A stretch of 64,000 nucleotides of DNA from Leptofilum sp041748655 (lineage in GTDB: Bacteria; Chloroflexota; Anaerolineae; Promineifilales; Promineifilaceae), in contig JBGTCV010000105.1 in NCBI GenBank assembly GCA_041748655.1, forward strand, positions 25,670 through 89,669, given 5' to 3'. Shown here piece by piece: positions 1-8,061 of this stretch. The notes under the pieces were generated by a model, which worked only from the letters and a program-made list of their open reading frames with translations, searched no databases and was not told the DNA's origin. The position numbers and the translations under genes were made by a program. The stretch's first letter is position 1; every line of letters begins with the position of its first letter.

Positions 1-465
1 GGTTTTACCCACCCCCCCTTGCCCTACAAGGATGAGCTTGGCTTCGTTGAGCGGTAGTGGCGGTGCTTCCTGGCGTTCGAGCAAATAATTTAAGATGGCT
101 TGTGCATCACGTTCCCGAGCCAAAATTTCTGGAGGAATTGACAGGTCGGTATTGCCTTTAAGACTTAGAATTTGCAAATTTGTAAGCTGTGTAATTTCAG
201 ATGGCAAAGCTATTAGCTGATTATCAAAAAGTGAAACAGACGCTAACCGCCTTAATTTTCCAATTTCGGGGGGAACGGTTTTTAGTTTATTTTGACCAAG
301 ATAAAGGGCTAATAACCATTTTAACTCACCAATTTCCGGAGGAACCTTTGTTAATCCTAAATAACTCAAATCAAGAGTAGTTGTCCATTCATCTTTCGCA
401 ATTTGAATGCGGTGCTGCGCCACTTTGTAAGCATCCTCAGGGTTATTGTATTCATAGTTGGCCAT
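1..465 (-). CDS. LRR-Roc (ROCO-type) GTPase, 5' part only
   Basis: Reading leftward from an ATG at 463-465 (AGGA ribosome site a few bases upstream) gives 155 open codons to the window edge. The protein begins MANYEYNNPEDAY and then shows about four bacterial leucine-rich repeats of the form LTKVPPEIGELKWLLALYL and NQLIALPSEITQLTNLQIL. It then reads LNEAKLILVGQGGVGKT, a P-loop, exactly at the window edge. An LRR block followed by this P-loop is the signature of ROCO proteins (LRR, Roc GTPase, COR dimerisation domain), which are GTP-regulated signalling ATPase/GTPase proteins. Roc switch motifs, COR and any C-terminal effector lie outside the window. The reading frame is AT-richer than its neighbours and contains no ACGGCCGT palindrome, which hints at separate ancestry. 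Function beyond the family is not known from this sequence. Confidence 0.82.
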   Translation of the reverse strand, partial: MANYEYNNPEDAYKVAQHRIQIAKDEWTTTLDLSYLGLTKVPPEIGELKWLLALYLGQNKLKTVPPEIGKLRRLASVSLFDNQLIALPSEITQLTNLQILSLKGNTDLSIPPEILARERDAQAILNYLLERQEAPPLPLNEAKLILVGQGGVGKT

Positions 466-654
466 GGGGTTCCTCATGTTTTAAGTGGGGCGCATCCGGC
501 TGGTGCGCCCCGCTTGTCTGGCAAAATCCAGGTTCCATTTTACCCAATTGCCCGTAGTTGTTGTAGGGCGTTCGTTGCTCCGATCGGTGTCTCACCGTGC
601 CGGTTCGGTGACATGGCCAGGAGGCCGGCCACAGGAATGTAAACTAATTCTGCT

Positions 655-709
655 TGTCATTCTCGCGCAAGCGGGCACCCAGTGGACTCCCGCTTGCGCG
701 GGAGTGACA
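655..709. repeat. REP-like inverted repeat
   Basis: Two 21-22-base arms (655-676 and 688-709) begin TGTCA and contain GCGCAAGCGGG and its complement, with two mismatches and an 11-base loop. This matches the widespread REP-type hairpin class found between bacterial genes. It sits in the 287-base gap between the divergently oriented ends of the ROCO gene and the helicase gene and could also terminate the helicase transcript, although there is no T tract. Confidence 0.7.
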
Positions 710-752
710 GGTTAAAGCAAATCTTTCGTAAAAAATTGAGGAGTAAGCATTC

Positions 753-3410
753 TCAGATGCCGGTCGTATCTGAGGATGCTTCCTCCTCGAATGAATTTGT
801 AGTCTTTGTTAGCATCTGCAAAAGCTGCTGGGTCGCCTGCTTGGTGTCCGGGCCGATTTCGCCGGGGGGACCGACGCAGGCGGGGCAGCCGTCGCGGCAG
901 CGGCAGTCGCTGACCAGCTCCAGGGCGGCGGGCAGCAGTTCGTGGTGCTGCTCAAACAGCCGCTGGCTAAAGCCCACGCCCGCCGCCACCGATTCGTAAA
1001 TGACGAGGGTGGGGGCTTGGGTCAGCGGGCTGCGGCTTTCGGCGACTACTTCGATATCGCCGGGATCGCACATCAGGTATAGCGGGGCCAGGTTGCGCAG
1101 GACGTAGGCCAGCCCGCCCAGCGCCGAGCGAGCCTGCTGACCGGCTTCGGCCTGTTTGTGGCAGCTGGGGCAGAGGGTGATGAGATTTTCTGGCTGGTTG
1201 GCCTGTTGGTAGTTGTCGTTTTGGCCAGGGATGTAGTTGAAGTCGCGAAACGGCCGTATATGATGCACATGCAATCCCTGCCCTGGGCGCGCCTCTGCAC
1301 CGCAGGTGCGGCAGCGGTGGTTGTCACGGAGCAGCACAAGCTGGCGCTGCTGCTGCCAGTTGGGGCCGTAATTGTTGGGCCGCAGCAAAATGCCCGCGTC
1401 GTACAGCCGCTCCGTCAGCGCGTCGGAGAAGATGAGCCAGTAGCCGTTGGTTTCCAGCACCATTTCCGGCAGGTCGACCTCACCAAAACCCAGCGTCTCG
1501 TGCGTGTACCGCTTGATTTTGCGGTAGCCAGTCGCCTTCGTGACCACCGTCACGTCGCCCCAGGCTCTTAATATATCCGCAGATTTCGCAGATTGGCGCA
1601 GATTGCGCTCAGATTTTTCTTCTTCATCCTTTGCCTCTTCTGCTTCTTTGCGCCTTTGCGTCAAAAATTCCTCCGCCGTTTCCATCGCGTTCAATTCGCG
1701 GATGGCGCTGCCGACGCTGGCGCGGGTGTAGTAATCGACTTCGATGGGGCGGACGTGGGCGATACGGCCGTCCCAATCAAAGTCCTCCACCAAATAGGTC
1801 CGGGCCTGGTGCATGTAAATTGAGCCCTCGTACACCATCACCGGCGCGGTTTCCAGGTCCACCTCGCCAATGACGTGTACGCCGTCCTCGTCGTGGGCCT
1901 GGATGACGACGGTATCATCGCCGCTGGTGCGCAGGGAAACGGCCGTTGCCGGCGACCCTTCCCCCACGTAATGAAACTGCTGCCGCGTCTCGTGCAGCTC
2001 GCCGCCGTCGCGCAGCGCTTCCAGCAGCGGCGTCACGTCACCAAAACCGCCAAACGCTTCGCCTTGCTTAAACGGCAGCTCAAACGCTGCGCACAGCAGA
2101 TGGCGCACCATGATGCGCAAATTATCTGGATTGGTGAGGGCGTGTTCGGGCGAACGGCCGAAAATATAGCGCGGATGGGTGCAGATGTATTGGTCCAGCG
2201 GGCTGTTGTTGGCCACCATGAGGGCAATCGACTGCTCGTTGCGCCGTCCCGCCCGGCCCGCCTGCTGCCAGATAGAGGCAATCGAGCCAGGGTAGCCGGT
2301 GATGACGGCCGCATCCAGCTGGCCAATGTCGATGCCCAGCTCCAGGGCGTTGGTAGCGACCACGCCACGAATTTGGCCGGTACGCAGACCATGTTCAATC
2401 TGGCGGCGCTCCAGCGGCAAATAACCGCCCCTGTAGCCAGTCACAGCCGCAGCTTCCCCACCCTGGTAAACCACATCGTCCCGCAAGTAGGCCAGAAGCA
2501 GCTCCACCGTCTGCCGGGCGCGGGCAAAGACGATGGTTTGGATGCCGGCCGCCAGGAAGGTGCTGGCGGCGTCCCGTGAGGCCAGGATCGAACTGCCGCG
2601 CAGCCCCAGCGTCTCGTCGATGATGGGCGGGTTGTAGAGGATGAACTGTTTTTCGCCAGTTGGTGCGCCGTTTTGGGATTCGTCGATGAGGGTAAACGGC
2701 CGTTCCACCAACCGCTCGGCATGTTCTTTAGGATTGGCAATGGTGGCCGAGCAGCAAATAAATTGGGGATTGCTGCCGTAGAAGTGGCACAAGCGCTGCA
2801 AACGGCGCAGCACGTTGGCCACATGGCTTCCAAAGATGCCCCGGTAAGCGTGAATCTCATCCAGCACCACAAACTCCAGGTTGGCTAGCAAATTGCGCCA
2901 GCCGGTGTGGTAGGGCAAGATGCCGCTGTGCAGCATATCTGGATTGGTGATGAGGATGCCATCGCTGCGGCGCACCTGGGTACGCTGGCTGCGCGGCGTA
3001 TCGCCGTCGTAGCTGTAGACGTCAAATGGCAGATTGCCCGCGCTGATGAGCGTCTGAGTTTCAGCCAGCTGATCCTGCGACAGCGCTTTGGTGGGGAACA
3101 GGTAGAGGGCGCGTGCTTTCGGCCGTTCCAGCAGCGTCTGGAAAACTGGAATGGTATAGCAGAGCGACTTGCCGGAGGCTGTGGCTGTGGCGATGATGAC
3201 GTTTTGGTGTTGGGAAACGGCCGTAACCGCCGCCGCCTGATGGGTAAACAAGTCGGTAATGCCCCGATGCTTCAACGCCTGTTCGATAGCAGACGGCAAA
3301 GGCAGCGACAGCGAAGCAGCTGGACGCGCCGGAAGACGTTCCCAGGCCACAACGCTGCGCATAAAATCTCGGTTAAGTCGTAAATTTGCCAGAAGCTCAG
3401 TCACAGACAT
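753..3410 (-). CDS. MrfA-like DEAD/DEAH-box helicase with HNH domain and DUF1998
   Basis: Superfamily 2 helicase of 885 residues. The N-terminal half carries a P-loop-type motif ATATASGKSLCY (about 73-84), VVLDEIHAYRG (motif II, DEIH), CCSATIANP (motif III) and, in the second RecA-like domain, VVATNALELGIDIG and QQAGRAGRR (motif VI). The C-terminus has CRCRDGCPACVGP (about 840), the four-cysteine site of the DUF1998/MZB domain that defines the MrfA family of DNA-repair helicases. Between these lies an HNH-type segment (about 690-760) with CRTC, LHVHHIRPF and LITLCPSCH, so the protein may also cut DNA. A charged stretch at about residues 577-613 is encoded by a dispersed repeat (separate entry). 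Start ATG 3408-3410, without a clear ribosome site. Repair role follows from the family; nuclease activity is inferred. Confidence 0.9.
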   Translation of the reverse strand: MSVTELLANLRLNRDFMRSVVAWERLPARPAASLSLPLPSAIEQALKHRGITDLFTHQAAAVTAVSQHQNVIIATATASGKSLCYTIPVFQTLLERPKARALYLFPTKALSQDQLAETQTLISAGNLPFDVYSYDGDTPRSQRTQVRRSDGILITNPDMLHSGILPYHTGWRNLLANLEFVVLDEIHAYRGIFGSHVANVLRRLQRLCHFYGSNPQFICCSATIANPKEHAERLVERPFTLIDESQNGAPTGEKQFILYNPPIIDETLGLRGSSILASRDAASTFLAAGIQTIVFARARQTVELLLAYLRDDVVYQGGEAAAVTGYRGGYLPLERRQIEHGLRTGQIRGVVATNALELGIDIGQLDAAVITGYPGSIASIWQQAGRAGRRNEQSIALMVANNSPLDQYICTHPRYIFGRSPEHALTNPDNLRIMVRHLLCAAFELPFKQGEAFGGFGDVTPLLEALRDGGELHETRQQFHYVGEGSPATAVSLRTSGDDTVVIQAHDEDGVHVIGEVDLETAPVMVYEGSIYMHQARTYLVEDFDWDGRIAHVRPIEVDYYTRASVGSAIRELNAMETAEEFLTQRRKEAEEAKDEEEKSERNLRQSAKSADILRAWGDVTVVTKATGYRKIKRYTHETLGFGEVDLPEMVLETNGYWLIFSDALTERLYDAGILLRPNNYGPNWQQQRQLVLLRDNHRCRTCGAEARPGQGLHVHHIRPFRDFNYIPGQNDNYQQANQPENLITLCPSCHKQAEAGQQARSALGGLAYVLRNLAPLYLMCDPGDIEVVAESRSPLTQAPTLVIYESVAAGVGFSQRLFEQHHELLPAALELVSDCRCRDGCPACVGPPGEIGPDTKQATQQLLQMLTKTTNSFEEEASSDTTGI
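1568..1680. repeat. Dispersed 'CTGCG/TTTGCG' repeat inside the helicase gene
   Basis: This stretch reads ATATCCGCAGATTTCGCAG, then CTTCTGCTTCTTTGCGCC and TTTGCGTC. Both halves closely resemble the intergenic repeat at 29032-29135 (CGCAGATT and CTGCTTCTTTGCG) and relatives at 23467, 26279 and 27690. Here it is read in frame in the helicase gene and encodes a charged segment (RRKEAEEAKDEEEKSE) between two otherwise conserved helicase regions. Confidence 0.7.
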
Positions 3411-4054
3411 CGGCTAAATTATAGCGGGTTTCCTGAAGCTGGCTTTTGTCTGTTTACGTGCGTCATTTAAGTTATACATAGGGTTTCTCTTTATATGTTT
3501 ATTTGTAGTAGGTTGTAGTAGGGGTTGGGGATATGTGCAGAATTATTTTTAGCCCCTGCATCTAGGGGGCTCTGTGTCCGCCGCCCCATATCTTTCCTGA
3601 GCTTTGTTTTGCTCTTGGCTATGCTTGTGGGGACGCTTCTGTATAATCGCGATGTTTGCTCGAATGCCCCCCATATTCATCATGCTGGTCAAAATATGTA
3701 TATGTCCTATGACGCTGGTCCGCCCCCATATATGGGCAGCTGGGACAAAACGGTCGTTTTATGACAAGCAATGTTTTCCACAGTTAAGATCGGTTTTCCA
3801 CAGTAAACGGCCGTTTATCCACAGGCCTGGGTCCCTTATGCGTCCTAAATCGGGATCAACGGTTGTTTCTTGTTTTCTATATATGGGTGCAAGAAACGAA
3901 ACAACCGCATATCTGGGGCCTATGAAGCCCCAAAATTAAAACGGACTTGTGTTCCAAAAGTGGTCTCCTAAAATGTTTGTCAAATTTGCCTGTTTGTGGC
4001 AAATTTCTTACTAGTACCGCCAGCTTTTGCCAGGATTGGCTCGTACTGCTATCC
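3411..4054. other. Long intergenic region with DnaA-box-like repeats
   Basis: No convincing gene. Three near-DnaA boxes point the same way at 3774-3782 (TTTTCCACA), 3794-3802 (TTTTCCACA) and 3815-3823 (TTATCCACA, the exact consensus), spaced 20-21 bases. The third is abutted by an AACGGCCGTT palindrome. A perfect 10-base inverted repeat CGGTTGTTTC/GAAACAACCG spans 3860-3869 and 3898-3907 around an AT-rich loop with TATATATGGG. Several CCCATAT words recur (3580-3930). The arrangement could be a DnaA-regulated promoter region or a DnaA titration or origin-like site. There is no dnaA, dnaN or parAB gene in the window, so origin is only one option. Confidence 0.4.
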
Positions 4055-4084
4055 TTGACAATTGGTTGTCGTATTGACTAGAAT
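4055..4084 (+). promoter_or_regulatory. Sigma-70-type promoter of spoVS
   Basis: TTGACA (4055-4060), an 18-base spacer, and TAGAAT (4079-4084), leaving a leader of about 70 bases before the spoVS ATG. Confidence 0.7.
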
Positions 4085-4161
4085 TTATTCATCCTGAGCA
4101 TTACTCTCTCAAGCATGTAACCACACAATGGTTCATCGATGAGACACCTTGGAGGCGCAAC

Positions 4162-4431
4162 ATGAATATCATCAAAGTTTCCGCTCGTTCTCGAACTGCT
4201 GCTGTTGCCGGTGCAATTGCCGGTGTCATGCGTGAAGTGAGTCGAGCAGAGGTGCAGGCCATCGGTGCCGGCGCCGTCAACCAGGCTCTGAAAGCGATTG
4301 TTATTGCCAAAGGATACCTGGCCGAAGAGGGGGTTGATATCGTTTGTGACCCGTCATTTGTGGAAGTTTCCATTGATGACCAGGAACGAACGGCCATTCG
4401 AATTGTGGTTGAGCCCCGTAATCAAGCATAA
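4162..4431 (+). CDS. spoVS: Stage V sporulation protein S (SpoVS)
   Basis: Small 89-residue protein reading MNIIKVSARSRTAAVAGAIAG, then VQAIGAGAVNQALKAIVIAKGYL and ending in a short beta-rich tail. This is the full length and full pattern of SpoVS, an Alba-like nucleic-acid-binding fold. In Bacillus it affects sporulation; in non-sporulating phyla, including Chloroflexota, it is common and its role is unclear. The ribosome site GGAGG lies eight bases before the ATG, a good promoter is at 4055-4084 and a strong terminator follows at 4458-4493, so it is a one-gene transcript. No other sporulation gene is present here. Confidence 0.95.
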   Translation: MNIIKVSARSRTAAVAGAIAGVMREVSRAEVQAIGAGAVNQALKAIVIAKGYLAEEGVDIVCDPSFVEVSIDDQERTAIRIVVEPRNQA

Positions 4432-4457
4432 AAAAGCAAGTTGTTTTGATTACACCA

Positions 4458-4493
4458 AGGCTTGATGTTGGGAGACATCAAGCCTTTTTTATT
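4458..4493 (+). terminator. Rho-independent terminator after spoVS
   Basis: Perfect 11-base stem AGGCTTGATGT / ACATCAAGCCT with a six-base loop, followed by TTTTTATTT. Confidence 0.9.
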
Positions 4494-4497
4494 TCTC

Positions 4498-5652
4498 TTA
4501 GCGGCTGCCCCGCTGCCCGGTTGCCCGCATTTCAGATGAGGAAATATCTTTACGAAAGGCCTCGGAAGGAATCGGCTTAAATAGATCGGTAAACTGTGGC
4601 AGCAGGTTGAGCTGGGTCCATTCGCGGAAAATGCCATCCTCGTCCTTTCGTCCAGCCACCAAAAAAGAACAGCCCAGATCGCGAATTTCGGTCAGCGCTT
4701 CGAGCAGGCGGGTGGCGCTGTTGTGGTAATATCGTGGTTGCAGCACCCGATCGGCCGTATCGTAGCCAATCACAAATACGGTGTTGGGAAACAGCCGGGC
4801 TTTTTCCTGGTAGGTTGGCGCATTGGTGACATAAACAGGCCACCGACCAGCAAATTGGGCAATGCGGTCTACAATTGTGTCCGGGTCAATCGGGGGCTTA
4901 TCCACATTTTGAGCCGAAATTTCAAAAGCGACGGGATGACCCAGCAATTTAGCTGAGACTTGCAGCAGTTCTAAATGGCCATCATGCAGCGGATTGAAGG
5001 AGCCTGAGAGGATGGCTTGTGGGTTGATATGTTTGCTGCGGATACGGCCGTCTGCCCTTATCCCAAAATAAGCCAGTTCACCTCGATTCAACTTTTGAGC
5101 CGCCTGACCAAAATGGTGCGTGGCAACCGTCAACTTGTCTTCCTGGCTTAAGCTGTACGAGAGCTGCGTTTCCAGCGACATTGCCTGGGCCAGACTGTTT
5201 AGAATTACCCGACTTACCAGATTTTCTTCCCCGGCGCGGTCCCGGTGCCCTTTGTGCAGATGAACGCCATACTCCACCAGGCGATCTGGCTGCCAGGTGG
5301 CAATATAGGCGCGATGCTCACCCAGCTTGGGCCGATCGGTAACGATGGTGGCTGTACAGGCCAGGCCCACCACAGGATTGACCGCCGCATCCAGCCAGCG
5401 GGCGCGGGTGAAGGCCCGTCCAGCCAGTAGTCGCGCCGTGCGCTCCGTGACGTATTTGGCCGGAGGTTGGCCTAAAAATTCATCGAAGGCGGCTTTGCTG
5501 TAGGGTACCAGGGCTTCTAGCAAGGTTCGGGTGGCTCCCGCAACGCCCAATAAATTTGAGAGTGCCTCGGTCCCAGCACCGGCGGCTACAAGAACAATGC
5601 GCTCTGGGGCATCGTGGATTGTTTGAACAAGTTGTTTGATGTCAGCTTCCAT
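4498..5652 (-). CDS. CinA/PncC-like domain fused to nicotinamide-nucleotide adenylyltransferase
   Basis: 384 residues with two parts. Residues about 15-165 resemble the C-terminal CinA (PncC, NMN amidohydrolase) fold: VLVAAGAGTEALSNLLGVAGAT, then AFTRARWLDAAVNPVVGLACTATI. Residues about 210-375 are a nucleotidyltransferase of the NadD/NMNAT kind, with GSFNPLHDGH (the HxGH site) and a late ISSSEMRA motif (ISSTxxR type). Together they could deamidate NMN and adenylate the product to a dinucleotide, a route in NAD salvage. The two domains are known to occur fused in some bacteria and in plants. The gene converges on spoVS and shares the short gap holding its terminator. Substrate choice (NMN, NaMN or another nucleotide) cannot be told from the sequence. 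Confidence 0.82.
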   Translation of the reverse strand: MEADIKQLVQTIHDAPERIVLVAAGAGTEALSNLLGVAGATRTLLEALVPYSKAAFDEFLGQPPAKYVTERTARLLAGRAFTRARWLDAAVNPVVGLACTATIVTDRPKLGEHRAYIATWQPDRLVEYGVHLHKGHRDRAGEENLVSRVILNSLAQAMSLETQLSYSLSQEDKLTVATHHFGQAAQKLNRGELAYFGIRADGRIRSKHINPQAILSGSFNPLHDGHLELLQVSAKLLGHPVAFEISAQNVDKPPIDPDTIVDRIAQFAGRWPVYVTNAPTYQEKARLFPNTVFVIGYDTADRVLQPRYYHNSATRLLEALTEIRDLGCSFLVAGRKDEDGIFREWTQLNLLPQFTDLFKPIPSEAFRKDISSSEMRATGQRGSR

Positions 5653-5813
5653 AGCAGGCGGGATTTTATCATTGGCGAGGCTAATGACAATTGGTGTTTC
5701 AACTAAAAGGTGGTTTCAGAGTTTCCCAGGGGCTGAATCACTCTCTGAACGGTTGTTCAATGTTTTGTTTCAGGGAAAAACGCTCAAAGGAGTTGTCAAT
5801 TAATCTGCCCTGA

Positions 5814-6551
5814 CTATTCAGGCAGTGGTGGCTGAATGTCGATCAATTCTTCGTAGTTATAAATATCGACCTGCCAGATGCTTTCTTGCTCCTCATGGTC
5901 TGGCTCTGGCTCGCGCAGGACAATGCGCACCAGCTCGTATGTTTCCGGTGCGATCCAGAGCTGAATTTCTACCGGCGCGGGGCCAATCAGGTAGCCGCTC
6001 ATCTGGTAGATGTTTTCGCCGCTGGCAACGGCCGTTATGCTGTAAAGCAATTCGTCCGGCCCCTCACTCTCCGCCAGATTCTCCGGCTCGGCCAGCGCCA
6101 CCTGCGACAAATCGTCCAGCAGCACCGCCTGGATGCCAATGTCATTGTCGAACAGCACCGCCGGGTTGAAGCCCCAGTTGGGCGGCAGCTCCTCCCAGGC
6201 CCGCGTGACGACGTTGGTTTGCCACTGAATCACACCCACGCTAATCACGTCTACGTCGGTGATGATGCCAGGGCCGATGACCCGTACTGTCGCCAGGGCG
6301 CGATCTGGGGCCGCATATGCCCCACGCGCCCGCCGGAACGAGAGGGTATTGCCAGGGTCTAGAAAAGCGGGCGCGCCGTCTCGCTCAATGGTGAACTGGA
6401 AGCCGCTGCTGGCCTTCATCCGTTCGGCCGTAAGCTGCACTAACTCGGTTGCGCTGATTTCGGGCAAAGTGGGTTTTTGGCAGGCGGTTATGACCAGCAG
6501 CAGGGAAAGCAGTAAAAGCAAGCGTGGTGTTATTCTTCGAGATAGTTTCAT
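5814..6551 (-). CDS. LppX_LprAFG-type lipoprotein
   Basis: 245 residues. A basic N-terminus and hydrophobic stretch (residues 10-21) end in VITAC, a lipobox with the modified cysteine at 24, so the protein should be anchored to the outer face of the membrane. The rest (LVQLTAERMKASSGFQFTIERDGAP, then alternating beta-strand text to the C-terminus) fits the LppX_LprAFG/LolA-like lipid-carrier fold common in Actinobacteria and Chloroflexota. The ligand is unknown; family members carry lipids or lipoglycans between membrane leaflets. It is transcribed away from the signalling operon at 6690 and shares the 138-base divergent region with it. Confidence 0.8.
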   Translation of the reverse strand: MKLSRRITPRLLLLLSLLLVITACQKPTLPEISATELVQLTAERMKASSGFQFTIERDGAPAFLDPGNTLSFRRARGAYAAPDRALATVRVIGPGIITDVDVISVGVIQWQTNVVTRAWEELPPNWGFNPAVLFDNDIGIQAVLLDDLSQVALAEPENLAESEGPDELLYSITAVASGENIYQMSGYLIGPAPVEIQLWIAPETYELVRIVLREPEPDHEEQESIWQVDIYNYEELIDIQPPLPE

Positions 6552-6627
6552 TTCATACGTTTAGTCAAATAGAACCAACTTTACAAATTGTGGAACGAAT
6601 TGGCAAATCAGATAATCGAAAGTTTAT

Positions 6628-6657
6628 TGGAACAGCTCTGGAACAGACCTGGAACAG
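6628..6657. promoter_or_regulatory. Three 11-bp-phased TGGAACAG repeats upstream of the Roadblock operon
   Basis: TGGAACAG occurs at 6628-6635, 6639-6646 and 6650-6657, exactly 11 bases apart, that is on one face of the helix. A near copy TGGAACGA is at 6591-6598. The array ends 32 bases before the ATG of the first operon gene and is a candidate activator or repressor site. Confidence 0.5.
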
Positions 6658-6689
6658 CAAACCAATTTCTCCTGTGTTAATCTGGAAAC

Positions 6690-8030
6690 ATGAGCGGACA
6701 CAGAATTTTGGTTGTTGATGATGAACCCAAAGTCGCCTTTTTTTTCCAGAAGCATCTGGAAATGGGCGGTCAGGGATATGAGGTCAAAGCGGTTAATTCA
6801 GGGCAGGCTGCGCTTCGGGAGCTTCAGGCAAGCAGGTATGATTTACTGATTACTGACTTGCGCATGCCGCAAATGGATGGGCTGGAGCTGCTTCGGCGTG
6901 TTCGTGCCACGTCGCCACAAACAAAATCAATTTTGGTTACGGCCTATGGCACGGATGATGTGTGGGCAGAAGCGAATCGCCTGGATACGTTCCGTTCTTT
7001 ATCTAAACCGCTCAAGATTCCGGAACTGCTAACGGCCGTTCGCGAAGCCTTAACCCAACCCCAAAAAGGCCAGATAAAAAAGGAACGTTCAGAACTTCTG
7101 ATATTAACGGGTGACCATTTTGAATTGTTGGCCGAACGTATTGAAGAGCTGCGGGTAGATGTGGGAGCGCGTGTTGTGGTGTTGGCCGATACAGGCGGGC
7201 ACATGTTGGCCTATACGGGGACTGCCGAAGAATTGAATATTTCCAGCATGATGGCTTTACTGGGGGGCACGATGGCTGCTTCTGAGGAATTAGCTTGTCA
7301 ACTAAAGTATCAGCAGCCGATGCATATGTCTTATTTTGAGGGGCCCCCCTATGATCTTTATGCGGCCAATATCAGTTACAACCTCTTTTTGACCATTGTT
7401 TATGATCGGCGTGCAAATGTGAATGCGGTCAGTCGCATTGGCCTGGTCTGGCTGTACATGCGGCGTGCTCTGGCCGATTTGCGCGACATGTTGGGACGGC
7501 AAACAGAAGAAGCTGTCCCATCTCTGGCTGATGGGTTTGCCCAATCGGTTCAAGGGGAGCTAGATAACTTGTTTGGCACCGATGCCAAGATAGCCGCGAC
7601 CTTTCGCAGCAGCAAACCTGTTCCTCAGCCCGAACCCGCTTTGAATTATTTAGGCAGCAAGATAAATGAGATGTTGGCGCGTTTTGGCGAGCAAACAAAT
7701 CTAGCGGTTGAATCTCAATTGGAAGCTTTGCAGATCTCTTTGCCGCAACCGATGGTTCGCCTGATTTTGCAAGCGGTTGGTCAGGGGTTGAGGAATGTTC
7801 ACCAACACAGCCAGGCTTCAATTGTAGGGGTGTCGTTTGTGGTGAACGGCCGTTTCCTCCAGGGTCGTATTGCTGACAATGGCATAGGCTTTACCGAAAG
7901 TTCCCCGCCTGCCGCGCGCAGCCTGGCAGCTTTACAAAAGGAATTTGAACAAGCCGGGGGGACGCTTACTTTTAACGGCCGTTCACATTACGGCGTTACA
8001 TTAAGTTTTCAGCTGCCCATTTCGGCATGA
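6690..8030 (+). CDS. Receiver-Roadblock-HATPase signalling protein
   Basis: 446 residues in three parts. Residues 1-125 are a receiver domain (ILVVDDE, phospho-acceptor D56 in LLITDLRMP, SK at the K site). Residues about 135-275 match Roadblock/LC7: VVVLADTGGHMLAYTG, LLGGTMAASEELACQL and a hydrophobic helix. Residues about 325-446 resemble the GHKL ATPase of NarX/DesK-like kinases, with GLRNVHQHSQAS (N box) and IADNGIGF (G1 box), but no histidine phosphorylation helix is visible before it. It opens a same-strand cluster with an MglA GTPase and more Roadblock proteins, suggesting that phosphorylation controls GTPase-dependent polarity or assembly. The combination of a Roadblock domain between receiver and ATPase is unusual. 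Confidence 0.8.
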   Translation: MSGHRILVVDDEPKVAFFFQKHLEMGGQGYEVKAVNSGQAALRELQASRYDLLITDLRMPQMDGLELLRRVRATSPQTKSILVTAYGTDDVWAEANRLDTFRSLSKPLKIPELLTAVREALTQPQKGQIKKERSELLILTGDHFELLAERIEELRVDVGARVVVLADTGGHMLAYTGTAEELNISSMMALLGGTMAASEELACQLKYQQPMHMSYFEGPPYDLYAANISYNLFLTIVYDRRANVNAVSRIGLVWLYMRRALADLRDMLGRQTEEAVPSLADGFAQSVQGELDNLFGTDAKIAATFRSSKPVPQPEPALNYLGSKINEMLARFGEQTNLAVESQLEALQISLPQPMVRLILQAVGQGLRNVHQHSQASIVGVSFVVNGRFLQGRIADNGIGFTESSPPAARSLAALQKEFEQAGGTLTFNGRSHYGVTLSFQLPISA

Positions 8031-8061
8031 ATGACTGGATTGAGTAAAAGGGGATCCGCCT

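Noticed and set aside
1150..1340. HNH segment as an intein or homing endonuclease inserted in the helicase
   Set aside because: No splice-junction motifs (N-terminal Cys/Ser block, C-terminal His-Asn) flank it, and the frame continues smoothly into DUF1998.
3525..3939. Two overlapping open frames in the spoVS upstream region
   Set aside because: Neither has a ribosome site or protein-like composition; they run through DnaA-box-like repeats and an inverted repeat.
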